Shown here: one piece after another, positions 35,300-48,200 of the stretch
Layout of the letters: every line of letters begins with the position of its first letter
Position numbering within the stretch: the stretch's first letter is position 1
From: Strix aluco
Taxonomy: Eukaryota > Chordata > Aves > Strigiformes > Strigidae
Direction: 5' to 3'
Length of the DNA: 64,000 bases
Assembly (NCBI RefSeq): GCF_031877795.1
Contig: NC_133971.1
Span: 18,573,171 to 18,637,170, forward strand
Translations under genes and position numbers: made by a program
The notes under the pieces: generated by a model
Database searches by the model: none
What the model saw: only the letters and a program-made list of their open reading frames with translations
What the model was told of the DNA's origin: nothing

Positions 35300-36344
35300 T
35301 GATTTGGACTCTGCAGTTGATCACATTGTGGAAACTCCAAATCCTGTTTGTAGATTCAGTTTTGACCCACGAGCTCCTACTGGCCTTCATGAGGTCATTC
35401 AGATCACAGAAAAACAGACCCATATGTTTGTCTCCCTCCAAGGACCAACTGGTAGTTATATATATATACACATAGGCAATTAATGTCTACAAACAGGAGA
35501 GTGTGTACCACTCTTTTTCTCTTACACTTTTGGCAGTATGGCAGTATTCAAATGGCATTGAAAGCTTCCTGAAGATCAAGTGCACTGCAGTAAAAAGGGA
35601 AGTTTACAAGAGCTAACTGACACAGTTACCTCAGAATTGTTTTATGTATTGCTTATTTCTCAGGGACAAAACCAGATATCTTCCTCTTAGTTGAGACTCT
35701 CCACAGATGATAAAGGCTTTTTCATACAGAAATGCAGCCTTATGGATGCACACACACACATGAAAGCTATCTGTTTTCTTCTCGCTGCTACCTGCTCCAG
35801 TGGATTCTAATTACTAATTGCCGAGATAGCTCTCCAAATTACATTCTCACAAGGAACATGCAAAACACAACAGTCCTTTCTTGTTTTTTTTTCTTTTTTT
35901 TTTTTTTTTTTAAAAAAAAGAAGTCCATGGGAAGACATTCTGTTCTGAATAAGTAATACAGGAGTGAGAAGTAGGAAGGAAAATGTGTAAAAAATGCGTC
36001 AATCAAAAGCAGCTTCAGCAGTTTTGGTCTGTTGAGCAGGAACCCTGAATCCAGACTGCTGCATTAGAGTTAAACAACATGGCAGGCTGAAAAATCTGGG
36101 GCTGGAGACTGTGATAAGGACAGATGGCAACATGAAGGGAAAATAAGGTATTGTTTTGAGTTTTATGCTGAATAACTTCTGTTTTTTGTTTGTTTGTTTG
36201 TTTGTTTGTTTTACAGTTTAGTCATTTAGTTCAAGCCATCCAAATGAATATTATTTCTGGTGTGAAATCTTTATCTTGCTTTTCCCTGTGAGGTCTGTCT
36301 TGCACCACAATAAGCTACTATCACCTGTCTGCCCAGACCTAGAT
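35300..36344. other. Unique DNA with simple repeats, no gene
   Basis: It holds a T-run at 35885-35912 and GTTT tetramers at 36182-36213. No supported gene. Confidence 0.5.
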
Positions 36345-36719
36345 GGCACTCTTCAGGCTGGGGAAGAGCAGGCTCAGGGGGGATTTTATTGATGTATGTA
36401 AATAGCTGAAGGGTGGGTGAAAAGAGAACAGAGGCAAGATTTTTCCAGTGTTGCCCAGCAACAGGACAAGAGGCAATGGGAAGACACTGAAATGCAAGAA
36501 GTTCTCTCTGAGCACCAGAAAACACTTTCTCACTGTGAGGATGACTAAACACTGGCACAGGGTGCCCAGAGTGGTTGTGAAGTCCTCTATCTTGGAGATA
36601 TTCAAAAGCTGTCTGAGCAGCTGGCTGTAGGTCACTGTGCTTGAGCAGGGGGGGTGGGGGGGTTGGACAAGTTGGCCTTCAGTGGTGCTTTTCATCTCAA
36701 CCATTCACTGATTCTCTGT
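36345..36719 (+). mobile_element. Old CR1 3' end
   Basis: From GCACTCTTCAGGCTGGGGAA to the tail CATTCACTGATTCTCTG. A 60-residue frame at 36448-36630 preserves the C-terminal CR1 pattern in decayed form (NRTRGNGKTLKCKKFSL, KHFLTVRMTKHWHRVP). The sequence between 'CTGTGCTTGAGCAGG' and 'GGTTGGACAAGTTGGCC' is a different 3' UTR type from the other copies, so this is another, older subfamily. Confidence 0.9.
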
Positions 36720-38102
36720 AATGGAAAGAAACAACCCTGGGACCACTGGGGACTGAGCAGATTTCGCTGCAAGCCAGAAAGTCATATCAGAAATAAAGCA
36801 CACTGATAAACATTTCCTTTTTTTTTTTTTTTTAATTCAGTTTGGATGCCTTTTGCCGGTCTCTAGGGAGCTCACTAAAGGAAGGGAGGTAAATGTACTT
36901 CCACTTCATAGCTTGATCAGCTTTGGATTTGGTCACCTCCCCGTCACAGAAATGCTTGTCCGTCTATCAACTCTATTATTTGCACACTCCATCTTGTGTT
37001 CATCAAACTGGACATCCAGTTTCCAAGCTTGGGTGAAAAAGAGGACAGTCCTGAAATGACTAGTTTGTGTTTATGTTTCCCTATTAATTATAAGCTAAGC
37101 ATGAAAAATCTTTTCTTGAATTAACTCATGGGAATGATTATTGTGCAGATCATGTGCATTTGTGTGTTTATTGATGTCAAGAAATGGAAAATAAAACGGA
37201 TGAAAAATCAAGCGTCTTGTTTGCCTGTAGTATTCCTGGAGCTTTGAGAGCTGCCAATCTTGTCAGCACTTCACAAATACTTCCAGAAGTTGATAAACTT
37301 GTTTTTTCCTCATACTGAGAAGATGCTGCAGCTGATGTCAAGGTGATGATAAGCATAAGAAACCTGGATACAATTAAATACTGTTTGCAGCCTTACTGGA
37401 CGATGTCTGTTTGGAAAACTCCAGCTCACTGGTTTGGTTGGTTATAGTTTAATTTCCAATGTTTAACTGTTCTTTGCCTCCTTCAATAACTCATTGACCA
37501 GTGTCAATAAAATTTGACAGAGATATGCACATCTCAAAGATAAGTTTTTATCTCAAAATAGGTAGCAAAACTGTGTGGAGAGAACTTGCAAGTGCCCCCC
37601 CACACTCCAACAGTAGGAAAAAGTACAGTGACTTCACACAGCTTAAACAGAGGAAAAATCACATAGGAGAGAAGCTCCAAACACAAATAAAGCTTCAGTT
37701 TGAGCCAGTAACTGATTATGAGAAATAAGCCTGTAGAAAAACTGGCTATATGTGTTTTGGTCCTCACATAGTTGCTTGTGGAGAACAACGCTAGGTCAAA
37801 ATCCATTATTTTGCCGATGAAGAAAACCAAACTGAAACAAACCCACCAACAACCTGACTCTTCACTTTGGAAAATTCTGAATACTTTTAGTATTTTCAAC
37901 AGAAATTTGGATTTTGACAGTCAGAAAGAGAAAATTCACATAAATTATTACAGCAAAATTTATTGACAGAAAATGTCAGGGTGGGAGAGAGCAGCAGTTG
38001 ACCTGGGAGATTAGGCTGCCACTTATGCCTGGAGGGAATTCAGCAAGAGAGAAAAGGTAAGAGATTCATAAGCTTAAAGGAAATGTGAATGAAATCAAGT
38101 AA
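36720..38102. other. Unique DNA, no gene seen
   Basis: AT-rich, with a T-run at 36818-36834. The 121-residue minus-strand frame at 37534-37899 has no domain. Confidence 0.5.
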
Positions 38103-38382
38103 TCAAGTAATAAGTGATAGAACAAGAGGTAATGGCGTCAAGTTGTGCCAGGGAAGGTTTAGATTAGATATTAGGAAGTATTTCTTTACAGAACGGGTTG
38201 TTAGGCGTTGGAATGGGCTGCCCAGGGAGGTGGTGGAGTCCCCATCCCTGGAGGTGTTTAAGAGGTGAGTTGACATAGCGCTGAGGGATATGGTGTAGTT
38301 GAGATCTGTCAGTGCTAGGTTAACGGTTGGACTAGATGATCTCCAAGGTCCTTTCCAACCTAGATGATTCTGTGATTCTGTG
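38103..38382 (+). mobile_element. CR1 3' end, short copy
   Basis: A 280-bp copy from CAAGTAATAAGTGATAGAAC to GATTCTGTGATTCTGTG. It matches the 3' end of the 33.1 and 19.9 kb copies, including the GGTGGTGGAGTCCCCATCCC block and GACATAGCGCTGAGGGATAT. CAAGTAAT is repeated directly at the left edge (38095-38102 and 38103-38110); this may be coincidence. Confidence 0.95.
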
Positions 38383-40316
38383 AAAAAGAACTTGAACAAG
38401 TGAAGAAGCTGTAAAGCTGAGCCACTGCTTCTTTCTAATCTGACTTTTTTAGGTGTTTGACTCTTCCCCTTTTCTAGTATTTAAAATACTAGGTTTGGGA
38501 CTCCAGGAGGCAGGTTTGAGGCAAGGACTAGTGGATGGCTAACTGGATGTATGTGTATGAATTATGATTCATCCTATATGTAAAAATAACAGATTCACAG
38601 ACCAAGATTTTAACTAAAATCTGCCTACTGGAACAAGTAAAGAAGTACTGTCACATAATGCTTTTTAGGCACAAAAGTTTTGTGTTTGTGTACCGAATTA
38701 AAATATATTCTTCTATTTCTTCATCTTTTAAAAAATATTATATTATTAAATTAGGTTGGTTTTTGTTTTTTTTTTTAATTTTGAAAGAAGCTTTCCTTTA
38801 AATGCTCCTTTTTTTAAAAAAAAGTGCAAATTTGAACATGTATGTACCAAAACGAAATAATCCAGATGCTCAAAGCAAAACATTTTGATTGTTTCTTAAA
38901 AGAACAGAGATTTTTTTTCAGAAGCATAAAAATTGTTATTGAAGTTTTCAGAATACCCTAAAATTGAAAAAAAATCCATTTTCTGTCTGGCTTTGCTCAT
39001 GGGATAACTCAAAGAAGCTAGTGATATAGACAACAGCTGGATACAAACCTTGTGCAGTGATGTGTTTAAACCTGGAAAAAAGAGATACGAATTGTCACTG
39101 AGTGCATTATTAATTATCTGATAGGTCTCCTCTTCTTCAAAACATATTAGAATGGAAATTAGGTGGTCTGTTTATTTTGGAAAAAGTCCATGCTAACAAA
39201 GACTTTTATCACTTTTTCTTATGCTTAAAATGCAAATAAAATATTTTTTTGTAAGACATCTTTAAAGAAGACTTGTGTTTCAAAAACCACAATTAAATGC
39301 AGAGTCTCTCAATCCTAGGAAAAATAAATTTAACAGTGAGACTTAGAGATTTCCAAAGATATGAGCATGGATTACAGATGATGTTGTGTTGGGTTTCTTG
39401 ATTCAAACATAATTATTTGTTGAAATGTTGATGTTTTGGCATGGATTCTATATAACATGCATGGATTGCCTTGATCTTACTTTTGGACATGGAAAGAAGT
39501 TTATTTTAACATTGCTTAACTTCTGGAACATCAGTCAATGACCCAGAAGCTCAGGCCACATAACACTTGCAGGACAATTTCATCTGAACTCCTTAAGTGC
39601 CATGTCTAGTGAAAGCCTCTATACAGAAGGCACAAGTGCAAGTCAACCATGATATCTGTTTGGCTTTTTTCCCCTGTAAATGAGGGTTTTGTTTAGACAT
39701 TGAAAAAAGTACAAAACATCAATGAAGGATTGTGATATTTTTGCCCCTGTCAGTCCCAGTAAACTGAAACAGATTGTTGGATTTTGTAGGATTGCTTTGT
39801 TAATGTGGAAGAATGATGTAGTCAAAATCATGAGGGATTTTTAAAAAAAAAAATTATTACTACTTTGTCAAGTTTGTTCTTCTGCTAACTTTTTTATGCT
39901 ATCTTCCTCAGGCAATAAATATTAATGCTGTTTTAAACCATGATAAGAAATTCAACCCATGAGTGGTTTTTTTCAAATGTTGCCTCCCAGGACCTAGTCA
40001 AGAAGTTAAAAGCTTTTTCTAGGACTTTCCTTTCTGATGTGATAGACTAGAGAGATTAACGTTTAACCAGATCATTCAAGGTAAAACTCTGCAAGTGATG
40101 TCTTATTTATACGTGTCCAGAAATATTTGTTATACCACATTTGACCACAAGCATGTTAAATTACAGGCATCATGAAAGTTTTACTTCCAAACTTGACTTA
40201 TCTATAAAATTAAATTGTACCACTTGTTGCTTACATTTTTTTTTTTTGTTTTCCCTGAAGATCTTGCTTGGGGTTTTTTGTTTGTTTGTTTGTTTGTTTT
40301 TGTTTTTTATGAAAAC
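38383..40316. other. Unique DNA, no gene seen
   Basis: AT-rich with several T- and A-runs. A T-run plus GTTT tetramers (40239-40310) directly precedes the CR1 tail. No supported coding frame. Confidence 0.5.
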
Positions 40317-40431
40317 AGGTTGGATGAGGCTTTGAACAAGCTGACCTAATGGAAGGTATCCCTGCCAAGGGCAGGCAGGTTGGAACAAGGTGATCTTTAA
40401 TGTCTCTTCCAACCCAAGCCATTCTATGATT
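40317..40431 (+). mobile_element. CR1 3' UTR fragment
   Basis: A 115-bp fragment, AGGTTGGATGAGGCTTTGAA through GGTGATCTTTAATGTCTCTT to ATTCTATGATTATAT. It is of the older 3' UTR type seen at 9463-9612 and 11860-11995. Confidence 0.93.
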
Positions 40432-42869
40432 ATATCTTTCTGTACTACTGAATGTTACTTATAATTAATTAACTTGTTTTGAAAACGCTCTAACTCCATG
40501 CTACAAGGATGTGAATTGTGTCCCTCAAAGACCTACCAATGGATGTTATGCTCGTGGTGTTGATGGTTATGCCATGCTGACCTGAAGAGCTGTCTGTTGC
40601 TCTCACTGTCTGGTAATCCTTGTTACTTCTGAGCCTTTCCCTAAAATGGTGTGGGTGCCACCATGATAAAGCATTTGTGTGAATGCTTTTGTATTAGATA
40701 ACATGTTCCTTGAGATGACCTGAAGAACTCATCTAGATTTGGCAAGAATTTCCTTGAGTCTTTCTGCAGACTATTGCAGGGACATATGGCAAATATCCAT
40801 CTCCTAAAAGATACCATTGAGAAGAACTTTGCATGAACTTCCTCTGACATTTTTCTGTACGGATTCTAAAATCCCATGCTTTTACAGGGGAAAGAATGAT
40901 ACCTGAGAAGAAAGTAAAGTCTATAATAATCCTAAAATCCGTGAGGAATTTAGGGGTGAGAATATTTTATTGTGACATTTACATGCAGGATTGTAACAAA
41001 GAACTACCAGGTAGTTGATAGTTCCTCTTTGTGGGGAACATGTTCCTTTATGAAAATGTTGTTATTACCAGATTGTTATTAGATGAGTAAATTCTCTGTA
41101 CTTTAAGAGTTACACAGCTATGTTTTCTTCCTGTGGAAGTATACTTCAGAGTGTGGAATATAACAGCAATAAGAAAATTGAATTCCTTCTTAGAGGTGCC
41201 GAGATCAAAAACCTCAATGTCTTTGGAGAGTAGGAATTTATGTCCTTTCCCAGAGTATCACAGTGCTGATGGGTTGGAACTGGTCTTGGTGGTATGACTC
41301 CATATTAATCAACCCTGTGATTCCTGTCTTGTTCAATCAAGAAGTTCATATACAGTTTTTTGAGCTTTACTACCTTTTCACATCTTCAATCAATCAAATG
41401 CTGACTGGCTCTTATGTTAAACAAATTAAATTCCAGATTCACATAGATTTTGTTAGATTATTCTGCCATGGAAAAAATTTTATCATTTACTGAACTTGAT
41501 TGAAAACAAATACTCATGTAACCCTCCTAGCTAAAACTTATACAGTACATAAACTGATTTTCAGTTAATTTCATACATTAAAATGATACTTTCTTATATA
41601 GAATCATATAGAGATCTTTCAATAGTTTAGAGGGTTTTTTAATTATTGTTGGAAAGTATACTTTAAATCTACTCTTTACATTTTAGCCACCACTAAATGG
41701 CAGTTGATATGGACAAGTAAGGATTTGGGCCTTTGTTTTTTTCACTTCTTTTCACTGTAATTATTCTTTCTTCCTTTTGGTCTGCAGGCAAATATCTGAA
41801 TAATCTGGAAAAAGAAATTACAGGAAGTGTTACAATCTGAATTTATTCAGGCTGTTTTTTAATATTCAACATTAAATCCTTTCAAATATGTTTTCACTGT
41901 ATCTATAATTCAAACTGTGATTGTTTGCATGCATTTTTTTTTAAACCACTGCTACAGGTGTAGTAGAGACAGTCCTTTTAGAAATAAAACATATTTTTAA
42001 TTATATCTTTTGTAGCTTGGAAATATTTTTCCAAGAAAAAAAAAGTCAAAACATGGACTCAATTTAATATCCTTTTTTGTGCACAAGAAGCTTTAGATTA
42101 AGGAGGAGCAGCTAAGAAAGAGGTATAGAAAGGAAATTGGAATTATTTTGTGATTGCAAATGGTTCTGAAAAAACATGGCAGCAGGAGTAATGGGAAAAG
42201 CATGCACATATAGTCTAAATCTTCACTTCATAAAACTTCACTGAGGATTGGTGGAAAGATGTTATTAACCCACCTGTAGTTATTTTGTTCTATCAAAGGG
42301 CTCCCATACTCCAAGAAGCTCCCAAAACCCCCAATCTTTTAAGGAGGCTTTGAGCCCAAAATAGTCTGTCTTGAGCCTTCATGAAGCCAAAGGGATTACT
42401 GTATGCATAAGGACATTAGCATCTTGTTGGTTTAATTTAAATATATTATTTATGTAACATAAGTTAAATTAATTAAGTCACTGGCTTTGAGTCAACACAT
42501 GTTTGAACTGTCTGCTTACTCCCCGAAGACCTATGAGTAGAGAGCATGTTGATTTACAATTACAGGTAAGAAGCAGGGTGGGAGTGTGCGTGTGTGTATA
42601 TTTTATTTTTATGCTCGTACATCTAGAACCAAGCTGTATTAGAATTGGGTAAGAATTTAATCTTTAAGAGAGGTAAACAAGATAAACAAACTTCTTCATT
42701 CTTCTGTTCCTTGTTAACAGTCCTTCCCATCTGTCTAAAATGGATTAACTGGTATATGAGGGTTTGTTTGTTTGTTTTTTTTTTTTTTTTTTTTTTTTTT
42801 CAGATGGAGCAACACTAGATGCTGAAAAATTTCCATTAGTAGGCTAACTCTGATTTACTAGATTAGCTA
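40432..42869. other. Unique DNA, no gene seen
   Basis: AT-rich. A GTTT/T homopolymer tract at 42764-42801 is followed by CAG, giving a spurious splice-acceptor look. No coding frame is supported. Confidence 0.5.
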
Positions 42870-43428
42870 TGTTGTGGTTTAACCCCAGCCGGCAACTAAC
42901 CACCACACAGCTGTTCACTCACTCCCCTGCAGCAGGATCAGGAAGAGAACTGGGAAAAAAAAATTGGAGCTCATGGGTTGAGATAAAAACAGTTTAATAG
43001 GACAGAAAAATAATAATAATAATAATAATAACAACAACAACAATAATAATAATAGCATTATAATTATAATTATAATATATAAACCAAATTATACACATTG
43101 CTTACCACTTGCCGACCAATGCCCAGTCAGTTCCTGAACGGCAGCCCCCAGCCAGCTTTCCCCCTAGTTTATATACTAAGTATGACATCATATGGCATGG
43201 AATATTCCCTTTGGCCAGTTTGGGTCTGCTGTTCTGGCTGTGTCCCCTCCCAGCTTCTTGGGCCCCTCCAGCCTTCTTGCTAAGTCCTTGACTTAGTATA
43301 AAACACTGCTTAGCAACAACTAAAAACATCAATGTGTTATCAACATTAATCTCACACTAAATCCAAAACACAACACTGTATCAGCTACTAGAAAGAAAAT
43401 TAACTCTATCTAAGATGAAACCTGGACA
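42870..43428 (-). mobile_element. Solo LTR, minus strand, near full length
   Basis: A 559-bp LTR runs from TGTTGTGGTTTAACCCCAGC to AAGATGAAACCTGGACA. On the minus strand it starts TGTCCAGGTTTCATCTTAGA. It has a CRE-like TGATGTCA (complement of 43183-43190), TATATAAA (complement of 43168-43175), and an ATTAAA signal (complement of 42993-42998) upstream of the GTTTTTATCTCAACC block. An AAT/AAC tract at 43007-43041 is part of the R/U5 region. The flanking 5-mers (AGCTA and CCCTT) do not match, so the target duplication has been lost or the ends come from different insertions. No viral genes. Confidence 0.9.
43168..43190 (-). promoter_or_regulatory. LTR core promoter: TATA box and CRE-like site
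   Basis: Read on the minus strand, TGATGTCA is followed after 7 bp by TATATAAA. The spacing equals that in the plus-strand LTRs at 7458-7477 and 61304-61323. Activity is inferred. Confidence 0.6.
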
Positions 43429-44496
43429 CCCTTCTTTTTACAAAGGACATTTTTTAAACCATTTCCCTGGCCATTATTCATGTGGAAACATTTTTGCTGC
43501 TTTTCTCAGAGCCTGGTGGTGGCTTTTATTAGAAGCCTGTTAGCAAAGAAATAGAATTTTCCTATTTGAAACAGACTGGAAACCAATGTCTAACCCTGGA
43601 GGGCATATGTGGATTTCTTTTGGAATAGCTTTATAATCTAAATCCTCCATCTGGGTTTACAGTTTACTTGAAACAAAACTCCACCTGTGTGTAGGATTAG
43701 TGAAATAATGACTATCAAAATACATTGTGTGGTTTTGTTTTTTTTTGTTTTTTCATTCCACCAAATGGACTGAATAGGTGGTAATGGCATTCCTTTTCTA
43801 TCATCTGCAACATCTCCATGAACATACAACACCCTTACAACTTCGCCTTGAATTTTCTGTAACATTGTCAATTTATCTAGACATGCATCAGAGAGTGGTT
43901 TAGCATGACAGAGATGTTCCCAACCATGACTTTTCAAGTCTAAAATCTAATTTGAATCTCTATCTTGAGACTTTACCTTGAAGCCTTCTTTTTGTGCCCT
44001 TTATAGGTCTTTGTTGCTATTCTCTTTCAACTCCTGAGCAGTCACATCTTTACTAACTTCAGAAAAGTTATTGCAGTGCTTGTAGACAGGTGTTTGCTAA
44101 CACTTTTGCACTAGGATGTATGACCCAAACATAACACAGAATTATTTTTTAATATATTTGGAAAAAAAAAATTAAAATAAAATTTTGATAACTCACATGC
44201 TATCTCTTTTACTGTTCCACTCACTCACCCTCCATGGACTGTATAGTGCCTCTCACTGAAAGGATCCTATGTTCCTACCTGTTAGTGATAAGGAGAATGA
44301 GCCTAGTAGGGCATATTTCTGTGTCATTTCCATGACAGAAATCTAGATCATCTGTATGTACAAAACCTAGACCAGCGCAATGCTTTAGATCTGTATCTTT
44401 AGAGTAGATTTCATTTTACCTAATGCAGTTTCTTGAGTGTCTTCTCAGTCAGCTGAATTGTATGTGACATTACGCAAAGCGCTTTGTTCCCCTCAG
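43429..44496. other. Unique DNA, no gene seen
   Basis: AT-rich and non-coding, with a T-run near 43739-43752. No recognised repeat. Confidence 0.5.
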
Positions 44497-44501
44497 GTAT
44501 G

Positions 44502-45222
44502 TGTAAGGGACTGTGTTGGACTGTGTTTGTCTCAACATTGCTGCTGCACCACTACCACTTCCTGGCCTCAGCATCCTGTCGCCGTGGAGGAGTACGCTCT
44601 GAAGGAGGCGAATTGTCCCTGACAAAACCACGACATCCGCCCAAAACTGAAACCAGATCCTTGGCAGCGCCTACCAAGCTGCACCTGCGCGCAAGCTGGG
44701 TGGAGAGGAAATAAGGGTGAGGAAGATGTGCAGAGGCTGAAGGCACTGCGGGTCGATCCCCCGCCGGTACGACCACCGTGAACACCTGGGCATGCATGCA
44801 TGGAGGACCACGGGGCGGCAAGTATTGCAATGAGCTCCGTGGAAATGAGCAGACTTTTCAGAGAAATCGTGGGGACTGGGGCAATAAAAGGACTGTGTAC
44901 TCCTCTCTTGGGATCACTCTTGTTCTCCCTCTTGTTATCCTCCCTCCTCAGAGCTTGGAGCTTGAAGCACCATCACCTGCCCCGAGACCAAGCCAACCGT
45001 ACATCGCTGGATTCGTGGTGGTGGTAATTAATCTTGCTACATGTCTACCGTTCGCTTGCTTAGGGATTCTGACTTTTCCTTTCTTTTTCTCTCTGTCCTG
45101 TCGCTGTTATCAGTTGTTATGGAAAATAAAGTTTACAAGGTTGTACGGCATCTGACCTCGTTTGTGTCTTAATCTCGCTCTTGGGATCGTTTAAGAACCC
45201 TCCCCGATATTGGATCAGGACA
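44502..45222 (+). mobile_element. Solo LTR, TSD GTATG; second copy of 4800-5546
   Basis: A 721-bp LTR begins TGTAAGGGACTGTGTTGG and ends ATATTGGATCAGGACA. Identical GTATG duplications lie at 44497-44501 and 45223-45227. It matches 4800-5546 almost throughout, with small indels: the copy here has an extra CAAAACTGAAACCAGATCC-like segment and lacks part of the 5200-5290 region. Signals include AATAAAAGG at about 44883-44891 (possible TATA element) and AATAAA at 45125-45130 (polyadenylation), followed by the GT-rich CTGACCTCGTTTGTGTC. CpG-containing segments are better preserved than in the 4.8 kb copy, which suggests this insertion is younger. No viral genes adjoin it. Confidence 0.93.
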
Positions 45223-45227
45223 GTATG

Positions 45228-48200
45228 ACACGTTGAGACACATAGAAGAGGTATAGAAAATGGCTAGATTCAAATGCAGAGTTAAGTGCCTAATATTTGC
45301 TACACTTTAGCCACACTATAAGTGGCCTACAGTCTAACAGTGCCTACAATTGTATAAATTCATATTTGTTCAAATTTCAATATGAAATCACAGTTTTGAG
45401 CACAAAACTCAGCAAACTAGTAAATATGCAAATGTGACTCATCAGTAGTGACTACAGCATGTAGTACAACAAATAAGAAACAAAGGACTGTAGCCTTCAA
45501 ATAAGAATAATTAATAAATCAAACTGGTTTTATTACCTGTTCTTTCAGCTTCATTTTCATGGTAGTTATATAATTTTTTTTTTTAAATTATCCTAAAAGA
45601 TACCAGATTGATCATAATTCAGCTCTGGAATCCTAAGAAAGTTGTCAGATTTTAATGAGTGAAGATATGTAGTTTTGTTATTATCAGTCAAGTTAATTTC
45701 ATTATTTATTTTCTTATTTTCAACAGTCCTATTGAACCTTTCAACTTCCTTCACAGATGAATAAGGACAGGCCAATGAGAAAGACATTAGAATTTCATAA
45801 GACCAACTTTCCATTTGCATACTTTAAACTGTACAGAACTCACGATATACCTGTTTGATTTGATCTTTTAGATTTTGGTGATGGAGATTGCAACACCACT
45901 ATGTTGATGCTAAAATAGTCACTTTAATTTTTATACTTTATTCTGGACAGTCACAGTCAGCAATGTACTTAACTTTAAATATTAGTTTAATTACCTTACT
46001 GGATCAGAGATTAGATGGAGGTGTTAACTCTTGGTTCTGGACCAGATATGACATTTTAGAAATGATTGTTCTCATAAGCATACTCTGCATTGTCAAAATG
46101 TTCCTATTTTATTATAGCACTTTAAATGTGTCCTTACATCTCAGCAGATTGGCTGGTGTTTTTAGAGTTGTGGACACTCCTTAATGTTTCTCTGAATTGA
46201 GCCATTAGTGCTAAATTTCCTTATTTTAAAAATGGATATTGGTGTATTTGACTTGCTATAGAGTGATTAATTTTGACACTTGTATTCCTAATCTTTAATT
46301 AATTTAAAAATTTTGGTTAAGGATGATTAATTTCAAGTCATAATCTCTCATTTGCAATTCACCCTATATTTTATATTCTCTTTACAACTTGTTTTCACAT
46401 GAAAATCAACCTGAACTTTGTTCAGAAAAAGTAATAGTAACATAAGAACATTTCTTAACCCTGTCAGAAAAATAATTACATTATTTCTTTTCTCTGCAAG
46501 AAATCGAAGAAAAATACAGAAACTAAAATATAATATGTAAAGAATATGTCAAGGTCAATCAAAAAAGAAAAAAATTTTTCAAGATTTTTCTTTTACCCTG
46601 TGTGCATCTCACTTTGGAAAGTCTTGTGTTTGTTTTGCAAATTAGCTTTGGGGAGGAAAAAAAGAAAAAAATAATTTTCACAAACTAACCCTGTTAATGT
46701 AGTCAATTTTTATTCTTTAAATGCCCTTTGGCCCGGTCTTCTGAATTACCACACATGAAATTTTCAAGTTCAGAACTAGAAAGAGAGAGAAAAACTTTCC
46801 CTGAAATATTGTGTTCCACACTCTCAGGTTCTTTCATGCTCTTTTGGCAATAGAATATTGCACTGTAAGTCACTGTACATCAAATTAAGTTATAAATTCA
46901 GAAATAAGTAGCAAAACTGATCCATGTACTTTGTTTTTGAGAAGACCGGACCGCTTCCTAGATATTTAGTTTGACATATATTCAGAATGACAAGGGGAAG
47001 TGAAAGGATGGCTATTTCACATCTTTTATGAGTTGTGCCTCTTTAAAGAAGTATTAAGCTGAGTACCAGAAACAGAGATGTGTGCTTTCTTTTTCAAAAT
47101 TAGTTTACCATTTTTCATATTAAGTGCAGAGGCATGAATGATTGGCCAATTGTTATTCAATGAATATGCCAAAATAATTAGCCTGGGATGGTGAGCTATT
47201 AATTTTGAAATAAATGCTCTTTTTGAAATAACTTTTTTTTTTTCTTTTTTTTGCAAGGGAATTTAATAATGGACTTTAAGTGGATTGTCAATATTTTGAA
47301 TCTTTTTAATGAGCTCTGTTAAAAGCCAGGAAGCATATTTAATATTTGGATACCAGAGAATTTAATTTTAAGAGTAGCTTAGGCTCAGTAGCACTTTATT
47401 ACTGTGCAAGGATTATCCTTGGCCTGTATAAAGGCAACCTTAGCATTTGCATTTACTCAAATACAAGAAACAATGTTCAAAACAAATCCTTCCTGGTGAT
47501 ACTGTCTCCTTTTCAGGCTTTAAGTCTTGTTTGGTAGCAGAACAAAATTACTGACAGATGTCTAAGGTAATGTCTTAGAAAAAGTGCCAAAATACCCTAA
47601 TTGGTAGTGTGCATTTGGCTAAGTATCCCCCAGTGCACTTGATACCAACACCACTGTTTGTATGACAGTTCATTTACATCACTTGCATATTAGCAGTACC
47701 ATTAAGGCTCCAATTACCAATACACACTCTCTTAAAATTCTCAATGGGTAAGCTACTCAACTTTACAAGTATCACCCTATTCTCATCCCAATTTAAAAAT
47801 GTTTCACCCCAACTGATTATGTAATCTAGTGCTATATTGTTTTATTAGCTAATTAATAAAAAGTGTTCGTCTATGTCAAAGTTATGGGTGTAGCCTTTTC
47901 TTGTTTCTCTGATGTTACCTGGGAACATCATGAGTCAACTATGCTGTTTTGGGGGCCAAATTCCTTGATGTTTGTGGTGTTTCCTTTACCAGAAACTTTG
48001 AAATGATCAGAGATCCCCCCAGCTCTTCTGGTAGGGATATGAAACATTCTGAGCACATGTTTATACTGCCTTAAATATTGTGCAGTCATTGACATTTGTG
48101 TAAATGAGCACAAAGTATTCCCAAATTGGAAAGACAGTTTCACATAAATTTTTCATAGATATAAAAAGCTATCCAGTGGGCAAGACTTTGGCTGCTAAAA

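Noticed and set aside
42764..42815. Long T-run followed by CAG resembling a splice acceptor
   Set aside because: The T-run is a simple-repeat extension of GTTT units. The following sequence has stops and no donor.
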